DNA from: Aquarana catesbeiana
Taxonomy: Eukaryota; Chordata; Amphibia; Anura; Ranidae
Reading direction: 5' to 3'
Assembly (NCBI RefSeq): GCF_042186555.1
Contig: NC_133327.1
Location: forward strand, 103,437,853-103,501,852
Length of the DNA: 64,000 nucleotides
The position numbers were made by a program, and so were the translations under genes. Each line of letters begins with the position of its first letter. Position 1 is the first letter of the stretch. Positions 24,496 through 36,154 of the stretch are shown one piece after another. A model generated the notes under the pieces. It was not told where the DNA came from, did not search any database, and saw only the letters and a program-made list of their open reading frames with translations.

Positions 24496-25875
24496 ATGTC
24501 CGGAAGGCCACCAAGGAGAGTCATACGCTCACAGGCCACTAGAAGAGGGCAAGCAGCCTCTGTCTACAGTCAGCAGTGCTGGTCGTGGACATGGTGCATC
24601 CTCTGCAGGTGGCCATGGGGCACGCTTGTCCTTTTTTTCTGCTGCTGGCTGTGTTATTAAGCCAGATCATGCAGAAGAGTTGGTGGAGTGGATAACAAAG
24701 CTGTCCTCATCCTCCTCATCCTCTGTCACCCAAGCTCAGAGTAGTTTGCCTTCCAATGCAGCTGCCAAAGCAGCCTATTCCACAGTCACTCCTTCCGTAG
24801 CCCCACCATCATGCATGGAGGAGTCCCCAGAACTATTCGACCACAGTGTCGGGTACATGCTGCTGGAGGATGCGCAGAGATTTGAAGGCTCTGATGTTGG
24901 TACCCAGGTTGAGGAAGGGAGTAACGTGAGCCTAGAGAGGGGTAAGGTGCATATTACCGCTGACTCATGGTCCAGCAGGCATGGGCAGGGACGTTACCTT
25001 TCCTTCACGGCGCACTGGGTAACTCTGCTGGCAGCTGGGAAGTATGCGGGACAGGGTTCGGTATTGTTGGAGCTGGTTCCACCACCACGCCTCCAAAATG
25101 CTAGTGTTGATTCTGCCACAGCTCTCTTCTCCACCCCTCCTCTTCTTCTTCCTCTATGGACTCTTCTGCAGATTTGTCCTCTGAACCAGCGGTGCTCTAT
25201 AAGCGTTCAAGGGGCTACGCAAGCAGTCAGGCAAAAAGATGCCATGCGGTGCTTGAGTTGGTCTGCTTAGGGGACAGGAGCCACACTGCAGCAGAGATTC
25301 TGTCAGCTCTGCAGGGGCAGGCTCAGAGGTGGTTGATGCCATGCCAGCTTCAGCCAGGAATGCTTGTATGTGACAATGGCACCAACCTTCTCTCCGCCCT
25401 CCGACAGGGACACTTGACCCATGTTCCATGTTTGGCACTCGTCTTGAATTTGGTGGTGCAGCGGTTCTTGAGCAGGGACCCAGGCTTACAGCATCTCCTG
25501 TGGTCATTTCTGCTGGTCATACAATGCCAGTGCTCGGCTGGCTGACATTCAAAGGGAATGCAACCTGCCCACCACCCGCCTCATTTGTGACATGCCCACC
25601 AGGTGGAACTCAACGTTGGCAATGCTGCAGCAGCTGCACATGCAGCAGAGGGCCATCCATGAATACCTGTGCGAGTATGGCACCAGGACAGGGTTAGGGA
25701 AGCTTGGCTTCTTTTCACCACGCCAGTGGCTACTGATCAAGGATGCATGCACTGTCCTGTCACCATTTGAGGAGGCCACAAGGACGGTGAGCAGCGACAA
25801 TGCCACTGACACTGTCCCTCTAGACTTCCTGTTGGAGCACATGCTTCGTGGAATAATGGACACGGCACTTGAGCC
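24496..25875 (+). pseudogene. hAT transposase (decayed, C-terminus lost)
   Basis: ATG at 24496 (MSGRPPRR). A frame change follows within about 60 bp into a Ser-rich N-terminal region (LSSSSSSSVTQAQSSLPS). Catalytic-domain landmarks follow in order: ITADSWSSRHGQGRYLSFTA (first catalytic Asp region), PPPRLQNASV, LVCDNGTNLLSAL (second Asp region), HVPCLALVLNLVV and MPTRWNSTLAML (the hAT TRW motif). Two more frame changes occur, near 25110-25190 and 25520-25590. Sequence ends at the MITE at 25876, so the final catalytic Glu region and the hATC dimerisation domain are missing. Confidence 0.88.
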
Positions 25876-26275
25876 CTGTACACACAACCGGTTTTGCCGT
25901 CGGAATAAACTCTGAAGGTTTTTCTGACGGAATTCCATTCAAGCTGTCTTGCATGCACACGGTCACAAAAAAATTCCGACCGTCCACAACGCGGTGACGT
26001 ACAACACGTACGACAGGACTAGAAAACGGAAGTTCAATAGCCAGTAGCCAATAGCTTCTGTCTCGTACTTGCTTCAGAGCATGCTTCTTTTTGGTGCGTC
26101 GGAACAGCATACAGACAAGCGGTTTTTCGGATAGTAATTTGTTCCATCGGAAAAATATAGAACATGTTCTTTATCTAAGTTCGTCTGAATTTTCGACAGA
26201 AAAAGTCTGATGGGGCATACACACGGTCGGAATATACGATGAAAAGCTCCAATCGCACTCTGTCGGAAATTCTGG
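25876..26275. mobile_element. Harbinger-like MITE, right end incomplete
   Basis: Starts CCTGTACACACAACCGG. It contains several CACACGGTCGGAAT-type blocks and TGACGTACAACACGTACG. Similar to the MITE at 59805-60205 and to the ends of the large palindrome. The expected right terminus is not seen, so it is truncated near 26275. Confidence 0.6.
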
Positions 26276-27459
26276 ATAAACAAATATTAATCCTTTGGCA
26301 GGAAAAACAGCTCCTATGTATGTACAGTATTTCAAATATGCATTTAACTATAAAAAAAAAAAAAAAAAAAAATTATGTAAAGCTTGGTTATGGAAGCTTT
26401 TTGTGGATTCCACAGAGCCTAAATCTCCCAAAATACAAAATTTAACCATAGAGGATATGAAAAAAACATGGACCAGCTAAATATAGTGGCAATAAAGAAC
26501 ATAAGCAGTCATAATAAATGCATAATTTTTCAGTTTTTACTCCAAACCAAAAACATGGCATAAACATAGTATTTTTCTCAGGCTCTGTATATATACAATA
26601 CTTCTATACTTAACAAATTTGTTTTTTAGCTTTGCAGACCTACAAAATCAGTTTTCTTCTCCTTATATCTGAATGCTAGTTTGACAAAACCTAGGCACAA
26701 TAGCAGTAACAATTGTATGTATTTAGCTCCATCAATGCCAAATAATTTTTCCTTTGCCTTATAGTTAAACGTTGATTTTATATGACCTAAGCACAATGGC
26801 GGTAGAGATGTAAGAGATTAAGCTCGGTCAATTCCGATGTCCAAAAAAAATATAAGAAAATCACTGTAATTAGTACATGTTCATTATTAAATACATTTCA
26901 CAGTAACTAAAGATAAGGGGACAATTTTCCAATTTGAAGTAATTAATTAATGCCTTGAATTTATGCTAATTTATAATATTTCTAATTTAAGATAATGAAA
27001 CTATTTGCTAATAGAACACATGCACTATTAGTACTTTTCAGGCTTCCTTTAAATAGTTTAATTGCAGGAATTAGCAGGTTTCTTCTCTGAAGTAGAGCAG
27101 TCTTCTTGGAAATGTCTTGTCTAACCACCTATATCATAATTATGTGCTGAGCATACTAAAATGGAATTGATCACTTCATTTCTAATTCTTATTTTTTAAA
27201 TAATTATATACAAGTTGATATATTGTCCAGATTTATACTACATTTAAAAAACAGGAGTGTATGTGTAAGCATAGTTTATTTTCTATAATAGTAAGAAATA
27301 AAGGGGCTTTACAATCATTTTATTAATGGTGTTCATTTATGTACTACAGTACCAAAATACTCTAAAGTACATTTCAAACAACTATTTAAAAACTCACTTT
27401 TCCCAAACCACTTCATATGTGGTGCATTCTTCAAAAAAAAAAAAAAGGACCATAGTTAT
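26276..27459. other. AT-rich, apparently single-copy DNA
   Basis: No gene, no inverted repeat. It has an A-run (26350-26371) and AT-rich text with several TAAT cores (for example GTAATTAATTAATGCC near 26939). A possible host non-coding stretch; conservation cannot be judged from one sequence. Confidence 0.4.
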
Positions 27460-27530
27460 AAAATACTTTTAAGAGCAAAATAGAATCTCATGAATGCACA
27501 TTAAGATTCAGCCTTGCTCTTAAAAGTATT
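27460..27530. repeat. Short inverted repeat
   Basis: AAATACTTTTAAGAGCAA and its inverse TTGCTCTTAAAAGTATT lie about 35 bp apart. Possibly a tiny MITE or MITE remnant. Confidence 0.5.
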
Positions 27531-28410
27531 AGTACTTTCAAGGTTTTACATTTGACCCTGTCCTAGATAAGCTCCCAAATAGAAATAACTATTTACTGGT
27601 AATATGGCAAATAAAACCCATCTCCCGGCAAAAGTAACCCTTCCCTCAGTCCGCCTCACCCCTATCTGCCCCCATTTCCTCTACACAAGACTAAATTAAA
27701 AAGACTTAACAGAGAAGTACAGAGCTTTTTTTTCAAAATCATGCTTACCTAGTTGGAGCATTCTTCCCTGCTCCAAGACTGAGAACTGAGCAATCTAACA
27801 CCACCGATCGTTCAGTTCTCAGTGTTCCCTGAGCAGAGAGCTAATGACTGTCAGTGACTGCTCCCCCCCCCCCCCGATCGCTGGGCTGTGGAGGGGGCAG
27901 GAGTGGCCGGCTCAGGCTCTTAGTGGCTCACTGAGAGGCTGAGCCAGGTGCCGGTTCAGGCGTGTGGGCAGATGCTGACTTCATTGCTTCATTGTCGTGA
28001 TCTTGCCAGAGATGTGTGACGTCAGCTGACAGCGAGGCTCTCTACTGAAAACAGGTCACAGGAGTGCAGAACGAACTGTAAAAGAAGAGAAGCAAGATAG
28101 AGAGAAGGACGCGCCAACTAAGTGTAGTATCCCAAGGTTAAATACATAAGGCAGGATTAAGAACACTTACAAGATAAATAATGCAAATGGGCTCATCGTA
28201 CATGGATCTCAGGCAGTCGCATTCTGGCTGTGTGGACCGTCTCGCGGGTTAACGTCACCTGCGGAAACAGGAGATCACTGACAAGTGTAAGGCTAGGCAA
28301 GGCTACGCGCTCGGAAACGGTCAACATCCTAGCTATAAAGCCAAGTAACTGGCAGATTGAGCACAGTGTGAGTGCAACTGGCTGGAGGAGAAGGCAGGAT
28401 AGACATTAAG
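27531..28410. other. Probable dispersed repeat, no gene
   Basis: 27720-28080 contains CTCAGTTC-type text and a short local inversion (AGACTGAGAACTGAGC / TTCAGTTCTCAGTGTT) plus a C-run at 27864-27875. 28085-28340 looks like a retroelement end but has no clear boundary. Confidence 0.35.
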
Positions 28411-28673
28411 GAGTTGATTTACTAAAGGCAAATCCACTTTTCACTACAAGTGCACTGCAAGTGCATTTCCAAGTGCACTTGGAAGTGCATTCGCTTTAGA
28501 TCTGAGGGAAAGATCTGAAATGAGGGGAAGCTCTGCTGATTTTATCATCTAATCAAGTACAAGCAAAAATGCTGTGTTTTATTTTCCTTGCATGTCCCCC
28601 TCAGATCTACAGCGGCTGCACTTCCAAGTGCACTTGTAGTGCAAAGTAGATTTGCCTTTAGTAAATAAACCCC
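28411..28673. mobile_element. MITE with ATTTACTAAAGGCAAAT ends
   Basis: Left end GATTTACTAAAGGCAAAT and right inverse ATTTGCCTTTAGTAAATA. Internal GCACTTCCAAGTGCACTTG blocks are also arranged as inverted copies. Non-coding. Confidence 0.8.
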
Positions 28674-29710
28674 TCAGGGTCTAATGTACTCCTGATGCCC
28701 CCATAAAGAGTATACATTGCTTACCCCATGCTATCACATAGGGCCTTAATAGCCCCTTGTAATAGCAATAAAGTTAAATAAAATATATATAAAAAAAAAA
28801 TGTAAAAATAATTAAATAGAATAAAAATGTTTAAAAAAAAAAAGTAAAAGCACCCCCGTGCAAACACAACTGAATACAAACGCACATGTACGTAAACAAT
28901 TGCGCAACAGATATTTGGTATTGCCGCGCATGGTGATGTAAGAGAAATAATTCTAGGTCCCTCCTTTATGGTTTACTCTAAACTGATGAGCTGTAAAGCC
29001 ATTCAAAGTGTCACCTATTATGCCTTGTTAACACCACAATGTTGATGTCATGTCAGTTTTTTTTTTTCGTGAAGAAAACTGAACGCATGTTGCAGATTCC
29101 TGCACAGAAAAAAAATCAGCACGTTGTGGTATGAACAGGGAACATAGACAACAATTGTTTTCTTTGAGCCCTTGCAGATCGCATGCAGAAAAACTGAAGT
29201 CTCTGCACATGGTGTGAATAGTTTTCAGTATCATAATTTTTCAACATTTTGCGAGTACACTCATGGCCTGATATATTTGGTGTCTATTTACTCAACACAA
29301 CCTCATCTTTTTTCTGTACAAAAATTTGTGATTATATTTTTACTGACGAAAGTGGGTATGGGGTGGGGGGAAAAGATCCCCATGGCTCCCCCAATAGAGA
29401 GACTATGGGAAATTGAGATTTTAGAGTGCCCAAAAAGAGTAAACCACGTATCACAATATAAAAAACATCCAAAATTTTTATTTATACAAATTAAAAAAAA
29501 AGATCTCCATAAAAAAAGTGTTATATCATCACTGTAGACATATAATACAACCATTTGTACATCAATGGACAACAGGAGATATATGGATTGACGTGTTTCA
29601 CCCGAATGAGGGTCTTCTTATAGCTGATAATGTTGTAAGAATGTTTTTTTTTTCCTCCCTCTTTCCTCAAATCTCACATTTAATTTTAGTTAATCAGATT
29701 TTATTAGATA
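28674..29710. other. Unassigned region with a ribozyme-like half motif
   Basis: A-rich tracts at 28780-28850. No gene. On the minus strand near 29624-29588 a partial hammerhead-like pattern is visible (ACCC...GGGT, GAAAC, ACGTC), but its 5' core is poor. Confidence 0.4.
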
Positions 29711-30249
29711 CACTATATTACCAAAAGTATTGTGACGCCTGCCTTAACACGCACATTGTAAGGGCTTACCTTGGTTGGAATCCATGGTGCAGAGATGTAT
29801 GCTCACCCTTGCAAATACACACAGCCCACGGTAACAAGGTAAGAAGCTGCCTGGGCTGTGAATCTGTGCACGGGGGCTAGACAGGAATTTGCCAAGGGAT
29901 AGTCAAGATAAAGCCGTAGTCAGGGATTCCAGAAGTCAGAATAAACGATAAGCAGAGCCAGGGTCAGAAGCCGGAGTCAGTCTTGGAAAGCTGTAACTAT
30001 AAAACAGGGATACAGGAATACTGGAACACAGGAATACCACATCTTCCAGGGTAGGTGTGTGTATCCACAGGAGCGTCTAGGCTTTGTGGGGTTAGAGCTT
30101 CATAGCTTGGCACATACTGGGATGGCTCAGAGTCGTATCTGTACAGGGTATTCCTGTCCCTGGATACCCGTAGGCCATGTGAACAGAGAGCAGACTTAGG
30201 AATACTGGTTTTCTTTGAAACAGGAATGTGAGAGTCCAGAGCTAACATG

Positions 30250-30597
30250 AATGCTTCTCAGCTGTCCAAGACTGGACTCATTTCCTGTAAAAGCTGATGA
30301 GCCCATGTTTTGCATCCTCCATTTAGCAGGTTGATGGAAGCGCAAATCTTTATATAGTCAGTGGCATAGGTCCTAGGCTTAAGGGCAAACAACAGCTTGC
30401 AATCCATCTTAAAGTACAAAAAAGATGCATGGCTACCGTCAAACCCTTCTGGTATAACCACAAATGGCTCAGGACATGCTGGTTCCAGGCCCTTTAAGTA
30501 ACTGAACTTCTTGCTGCAGCTTCAAAACAGTCAGGTCCAGGCTGGAGACTTGGAGAGCAAGGGAGGTGAGCATCTTATACATCTCTGCGGACTCCAT
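30250..30597 (-). pseudogene. Gypsy-3 gag fragment
   Basis: ATG at 30597, 18 nt inside the LTR, giving MESAEMYKMLTSLALQVSSL with a heptad-like Leu pattern. A stop and frame change follow near 30470, then the capsid-like segment FKMDCKLLFALKPRTYATDY and TWAHQLLQ, comparable to the capsid segments of Gypsy-1 and Gypsy-2. A stop near 30258 and a deletion end it. Confidence 0.7.
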
Positions 30598-30600
30598 GAT

Positions 30601-30615
30601 GGTCAGTTCGTTATT
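30601..30615 (-). promoter_or_regulatory. Gypsy-3 primer-binding site (self-priming type)
   Basis: Sense AATAACGAACTGACC next to the LTR. Its complement, GGTCAGTTC, occurs at 30933-30925 in the LTR, 29 nt below TATAAAA (30962-30956). This is the third independent example of the pattern in this window. Confidence 0.72.
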
Positions 30616-32139
30616 TGTAAGGGATTACCTTGGTTGGAGTCCATGGTGCAGAGATGTATGCTCCCCCTTGCAATTACACACAGCCCACGGTAACAAGGTA
30701 AGAAGCTACCTGGGCTGTAAATCTGTATACGGGGGCTAGATAGGAATTTGCCAAAGGATAGTCGAGATAAAGCTATAGTCAGGGATTACAGAAGTCAGAA
30801 TAAACGATAAGCAGAGCCAGGGTCAGAAGCTGGAGTCAGTCTTGGAAAGCTGTAACTATAAAACAGGAACACAGGAATACTGGAACACAGGAATACTGGA
30901 AACTTTGGCAAAACAGGAAACAATGAACTGACCAAGCCCTCAGAGTGAAGCAATGTTTTATACCCCGCTGATTGGATAAACTGCCTCAGCTGAACCAGGA
31001 GTGACAGGTACAAACTGCAACAAGATCCAGAGTATGGCCCTAGTATTTCATGCAGAACTACTCAAAGCTGGAAAGCAGGCTGAAAGTAACTGAGGTGTGG
31101 CTCAGAGGCTAAGTAACAGGAGCACTAGACATGCAGTCAAGGATTCAATACCTCCTTGGGCCACTTGGGGCGTGACCACGGCATGGTAATGACCATGACA
31201 CACGTGAACTTTAATGGGATCCCAGTCTTAGTCTGTAGGATTCAATAGTTGGCCCACCCTTTGTAGCTATAACAGCTTCAACTCTTCTGGGAAGACTATC
31301 CACAAGGTTTAGGAGTTTGTCTATGGGAATGTTTGACCATTCTTCCAGAAGCACATTTGTGAGGTCAGGCACTGATGCAAACAAGAAGGCCTGGCTCTCG
31401 GTCTCCACTCTAATTCATCCCAAAGGTGTTCTGTTGGGTTGAGGTCAGGACTCTGTGCAGGCACCCCAAACTTGCTCATCAATATCTTTATGGAGTTTTC
31501 TTTGTGAACTGGTCCAAGTGGGGTTTAAGAAGTGAGGTTGTTTTTCAGGGATTGGATGGTGGTCCCTTAATTCTAGTGAAGAGAACTCTTAAGTTGTAAG
31601 CATACAAAGACATTTTGGACAATTGTATGCTTCTAACTTTGTGGGAACAGTTTTGGAGATGGCACAAAGCAAGGTCCATAAAGACATGGAGGAGCATGTT
31701 TGGGGTGGAGATACTTGACTAGCCTGCACAGTGTCCTGACCTCAAGCCGATAGAACACCTTTGGGATGAATAAGAGCAGAGAGTGTGAGCCAGGCCTTCT
31801 CGTCCACATCAATGCCTGACCTCACAAATGCGTTTCTGGAAGAATGGTTAAACATTCCCATAGACACATTCCTAAACCTTGTGGACAGCCTTCCCAGAAA
31901 AGTTGAAGCTGTTATAGCTGCAAAGGGTGGGCCAGATCAATATTGAACCCTACAGACAAAGACTGGGATGCCATTAAAGTTCATGTGCATGTAAAGGCAA
32001 GCCTTCCAATAATTTTGGTAATATAGTGTATATGATATTGTTGGTTTTAATTTTAATTTTAATTTTGAATATATGATTCAGTGATACACGATATGTTTCT
32101 CTATGTTGATGATTTATCTTTGTACTTTATGGTATTATT

Positions 32140-33191
32140 TAGGGTTGTCCCGATACCACTTTTTTAGGACCGAGTACAAGTACCGATACTTTTTTTCAAG
32201 TACTCGCCGATACCGATTACCGATACTTTTTTTTTAATGTCACGTGACAGTTTTGTTTTTGTTTTTTTAACAGTGCTTGCTTTTTTTTGGGGGGGGGGGG
32301 TGAACGTTGTATGTGTGTGTTATTTTTTTTTTTTACAATTTTTATTTTTTACAATAATATTTTTTTATTCTTTATTGTTTTTTTTTTGTTTTTTTTTTTT
32401 AATCAGCCCTTTTGGGGGGCTTTGGTGAGATATCAGGGGTCTTAACAGACCTCTGATATCTCCCCCTTGAGACAGAGAAAGAAACAGAGGATAGAGATTC
32501 CCCAGTCCCTTTCTCTGCAGCCTCAGCTGCACTGAGAATGAATGGAGAGAAGACAGCGGCTCCTCTCCATTCATAAACTGACACATCGTAATCACAGGAG
32601 ATTACAATGTTTCAGTTATGTGAATGGACAGAGTCAGCTGACTCTGTCCATACACAAAGGAAGGAGGAGGAGGACGGCGGAACTGAGGGGGAGAACGGAG
32701 GGAACAGATAAGGAGAGAGGAACTGAGGGGACAGCTGAGAGGGACAGATAAGGAGAGAGGAACGGAGGGGACAGCGGAGGGGACAGAAAAGGAGAGAGGA
32801 ACGGAGGGGGAGAACGGAGAGGCACAGATAAGGAGAGAGGAACGGAGGGGACAGCGGAGGGGACAGAAAAGGAGAGAGGAACGGAGGGGGAGAACGGAGA
32901 GGCACAGATAAGGAGAGAGGAACGGAGGTGGACAGCGGAGGGGGACAGAGGAACGGAGGGGGCATGGAGGAGGATGCAGTGACAGTCAGCGGTGAGCGAT
33001 CACCGCTGTATGTCACTAAAGCTGGTGAAAGCCGCTGGGGGAGAATCTTGTAACTCCCCCACGCGCCGATCACAGCTGTCTTCTAGGTATCGGGGGAAGC
33101 ATCGGGAGCATTTGCCCGAGTACAAGTACTTGGGCAAATGCTCGGTATCGGTGCGAATACCGATACTAGTATCGGTATCAGGACAACCCTA
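32140..33191. mobile_element. Non-autonomous hAT with purine-rich array
   Basis: Ends TAGGGTTGTCCCGATACCA and the inverse TATCAGGACAACCCTA. Flanking 8-mers GTATTATT (32132-32139) and GTATTAAT (33192-33199) match at 7 of 8. It holds poly-T tracts (32230-32400), a short region with AGATATCAGGGGTCTT / ATCTC inversions, and a purine-only minisatellite. Confidence 0.85.
32655..32955. repeat. Purine-rich minisatellite
   Basis: Almost all A and G: repeats of GGAGAGAGGAACGGAGGGG and related text, with a higher-order unit of about 80 bp seen at least twice. Mirror-like purine tracts of this kind can form triplex DNA. Confidence 0.88.
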
Positions 33192-35000
33192 GTATTAATA
33201 CATTATTTGTATTACTTATCAGCTATAAGGTCTAAAAATAGGGACAAGTGGATCCTGAAGAAGGTGAAGCCTCCATCAATCTATTTTTAATATCCCGCCC
33301 CCATTGTGTTTAGCTGGTTAGTGGGCATGGAGGAAGAGGGAGGGCGGGCAGTGTCATTTACCACTGTGTGCACGCTCACATGTATGACTATAGAGCCCAT
33401 AGAGTCTCCATAGTAGACTCTATGGGCTGCTCAGATGTGATTGGGAGGAAATGCTCAGCATAGAAACCCACTGAAAACTGAGCATGTGCAGAGCTGCCAA
33501 CACTGCTCTGCGATGTCCCTAGCTGAATTTGGGACATGGACAGAAGGGAGAGAAAGAACAGCAGGATCAACCAGTTTTTTTGCAGAATACAGAAAACAAA
33601 TCTCATGGTGACTGAGTGAGTATGAACAGAATGTAATACAATGTTTATTGATAGTTTTTTATGATGTGGGTTTAGTGACACTTTAATGCTTTACCTGAGT
33701 TAACCCAAGTTTGTCGTTTTGCCCTATCTCTAAGCCATCTCTCTGTGTGAAAGAGGCATATGTTAAAGCAGAGCCTCATGATGTATAAATGCATTTTTGC
33801 AGAGTTGCTAGAAAAAAAGCTGTAATGCAAACTTGTAAAAGTGTCTTTTTAGTTGCTGTATGCATATGTATCCCAGGTTATGTACAGCAGGACCCTGCAA
33901 TCTCTATGCCATCTGCATTAATCTGTTTTTGCTGCCTAAAACCCCTCTCAAAGTACTACAGCACTGCTAAGTTGTTTGTGGGCAGGTATCAAGAAGGTAG
34001 GGGTTTTATGCTTGATCTCCTCTTGCAGTGGGGGTATCAGTCCATAGTTCTAGTAAACTAGAAGTCTGGAGGGAAAGATACAACTTTTTAAATAAAAATG
34101 TTTAACAGATTTGCAGGGAATGTGACATTTGCAGTATTATAATAAATAAGGTAAATGGTAAGTATGTGGTAAATAAGTAAGTACAATAAGTACAATCCTC
34201 AACTGAGAAAGAGATGTTGACAAATGTTACTTTCTATGGTAATCTGATAATCTTATAAAGGGTGAATCTGATCTGTGAATGTGCTTTATAAATGTGTCCC
34301 TGGCAAATGTATTTAGAGATATGCCGCCATGTTTCTTGAAGTGTATGTCCAGTCACAACTTACTGCTTACTAGTAATGGTCTTAGGTTTGAACTTTGAAG
34401 TTGGGCCAAACTCGGAAGTTAGCTGCCATTGTAGGGCCTATGAGCTGTGGGTGGAGATTCCCCATCCTGCAGCTAACATACACAAGAGAGGGGGAGGGAT
34501 GCTTAAGACATCGTTGACCATATGGCCATATTAGGTCAATGGGGTCACGAGCATTCCTGCCCCTTTGTATATATGTGCAGCTAAGGGGATGAGGAATCTT
34601 CCATCTGCAGGTTATTGGCCCACAATGACAGCTAATTTCCAGTTTCTGACTGAACCCAAGCTCATCCCAACTGCTAACCAGTACTCTCTTAGAAAGATTT
34701 AACCTAATTTCCTGTCTTGCTAACAATGTTTTATCATACAGAAACTGAGTGGAACTCTCAGGGTAGATGAAGCCTAGAACTTCTGTCAGATATTTATTTT
34801 TGTCTGTGTTCATGTTGCAGACCTTCCCTCACTTCCTCACTGGTGAAAACCTCATTAGAGGGATAGCAATTTCTCTGAGGGTGCCCTGACTAGCAATACC
34901 CTATCAGAATCTTTAATCCTCCCACCATCTAAAACTAGAAAAAAGTTTTTGGGTTGGCATACATTTTAAAACTGCATGCAGAATTCATCTACAGCAGTCA
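33192..35000. other. Unassigned region, no gene
   Basis: No transposon protein or array. A short palindrome-like stretch lies near 33390-33425 (AGAGCCCATAGAGTC / GACTCTATGGGCT). The remainder (34080-34980) reads like ordinary non-coding DNA. Confidence 0.4.
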
Positions 35001-35330
35001 ATCTTAACCAGGGTTCCTCTGGAAATTATTAGGGGTCCTTTGACTGACCTCCTATTTGATGTCGCCTGCATACTTCTAAGGCCAATGCTACCTGGCAGAG
35101 TCAGGACCATGACACTAATGATATTTGTAGCTGTTTGAAAGGGTGACAACCTGACCACCACTGTAGGGGTTGCATTTTCCCACTGACCACCACTGTAGGG
35201 GTTGCATTTTCCCACTGCAAGGGACATTTTTTCCAATGACCCCCCATAAATTGGTTTTAGCAGGAATTCCCTGAGACCTGAAAAATATTTAAGGAGCTTC
35301 TTTAGAATAAAAAGGTTGAGAAAGGTGCAT
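35001..35330. mobile_element. Probable hAT-like MITE with 32-bp duplication
   Basis: Begins TCTTAACCAGGGTTCCTC and ends in AAAAAGGTTGAGAAAG, an imperfect inverse. A tandem pair of TGACCACCACTGTAGGGGTT and the following bases lies at 35150-35215. No clear target duplication. Confidence 0.5.
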
Positions 35331-35360
35331 CTACAGGGTTGTTGGATAGGATGACAGTGG

Positions 35361-35710
35361 CCCAGGTCTTTTTTTCTCAAACAATAGGTGCTGGAACTCA
35401 ACCGCGACTCCCCAAAACTCCTCCACCCACACACACCCTCCAAATCACATCAAATAGTGGGTGTGATCAGTCAAATTTTACGAACAGTAGGAGCGTCTTA
35501 AAGGGGCATTAAATACCAGGATCGCATTACATACAGAGTGCAGAGTTCGGGGGGGTTACACACAGAGTGCCGAACTGTCACTTGTAAACACAGAAACCGA
35601 ACTTCTGTGTTTAGTGATTGTGTTGAGCAGACCCCCTCCAAGGGTCTGAGCCAGAGGTGGTGGAACTGAGTTCCACCAAGTTCCCCCTGAAAAAAAGCCC
35701 TGCAGTGGCC
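35361..35710. mobile_element. Probable MITE
   Basis: Left part (AGGTCTTTTTTTCTC, TGCTGGAACTCAACC) and right part (GAACTGAGTTCCACC, CCCTGAAAAAAAGCCCTG) are imperfect inverted ends. Inside, ACAGAGTGCAGAGTTCGG resembles a unit of the 31-bp array at 55810-56945. Confidence 0.5.
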
Positions 35711-36154
35711 TGTCCTAAAACTGTGACATCATGTTCAGTAAAGGTTCTTAAGCTATTTAATAGAAATATAATAGTAATTTGTGCTTATTGTCCAACTCTG
35801 GAACACTTGAAAATTACTCCTTGCAGTAGGGCTGCACCCTCACTGCAAGGGTTACCTGCTTGTTTATGTCTAGGGGAGAGTAAAAGTGCTTTTAGGCCTC
35901 ATGCACACGGGGCATTCGGCCAACTCCTCTAAATGTTTTTGCTTCTGTTGGGAAAAAAGTAGCTTAAAAAAAACAAAAAAACACTCCTAAAGCTGCTTTT
36001 TGCAGACTTGTTAAGGAGTGTTTAACTGTCTCAAGCATTTGGGAGTTCATTCATTTAACTGGCCAGAATATTCATTTATTGTGGCCATTGGAATTAATGA
36101 ACACTCAAGCACTAAATTAGCCTACCATTTAGATGTTTTTACACGTGTTTAGCT
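35711..36154. other. Unassigned region
   Basis: It includes GGCCTCATGCACACGGGGC (35896), the usual look of a Harbinger-like MITE end. A possible partner lies after the LINE insertion at 36735-36840. Confidence 0.35.

Larger units (their letters stand above)
29757..31201 (-). mobile_element. Ty3/Gypsy remnant Gypsy-3
   Basis: A complete 5' LTR (30616-31201, sense TGTCATGGTC...CCTTACA), a short gag remnant, and a partial 3' LTR (29757 to about 30040). The two LTR parts match over about 280 bp starting TGTAAGGG(C/A)TTACCTTGG. It is flanked by CACAT (29752-29756) and CACGT (31202-31206), a 5-bp duplication with one change inside the Tc1 arm. Most of gag and all of pol are deleted. Confidence 0.82.
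29711..32028. mobile_element. Fold-back Tc1 derivative
   Basis: Ends CACTATATTACCAAAAGTAT and the inverse ATAATTTTGGTAATATAGTG, with TA outside each end. The left arm (29711-29756 plus 31207-31500, minus strand) and right arm (about 31720-32000, plus strand) both encode the C-terminus of a Tc1 transposase (LLEEWSNIPIDKLLNLVDSL-like on one side). Two 3' halves are therefore joined head to head and the N-terminal half is gone. An LTR remnant is inserted in the left arm. Confidence 0.85.

Noticed and set aside
28255..28330. Hammerhead-like pattern CTGACAAG...GGAAACGGTC
   Set aside because: Core has a substitution, stem II is weak and spaced badly from GAAA, and stem I does not pair. Too little to claim.
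32612..33073. 153-codon Pro/Leu/Ser-rich frame
   Set aside because: Complement of the purine-rich minisatellite.
33245..33290. CTGAAGAAGG as a ribozyme core
   Set aside because: No GAAA or pairing partner follows at the expected distance.
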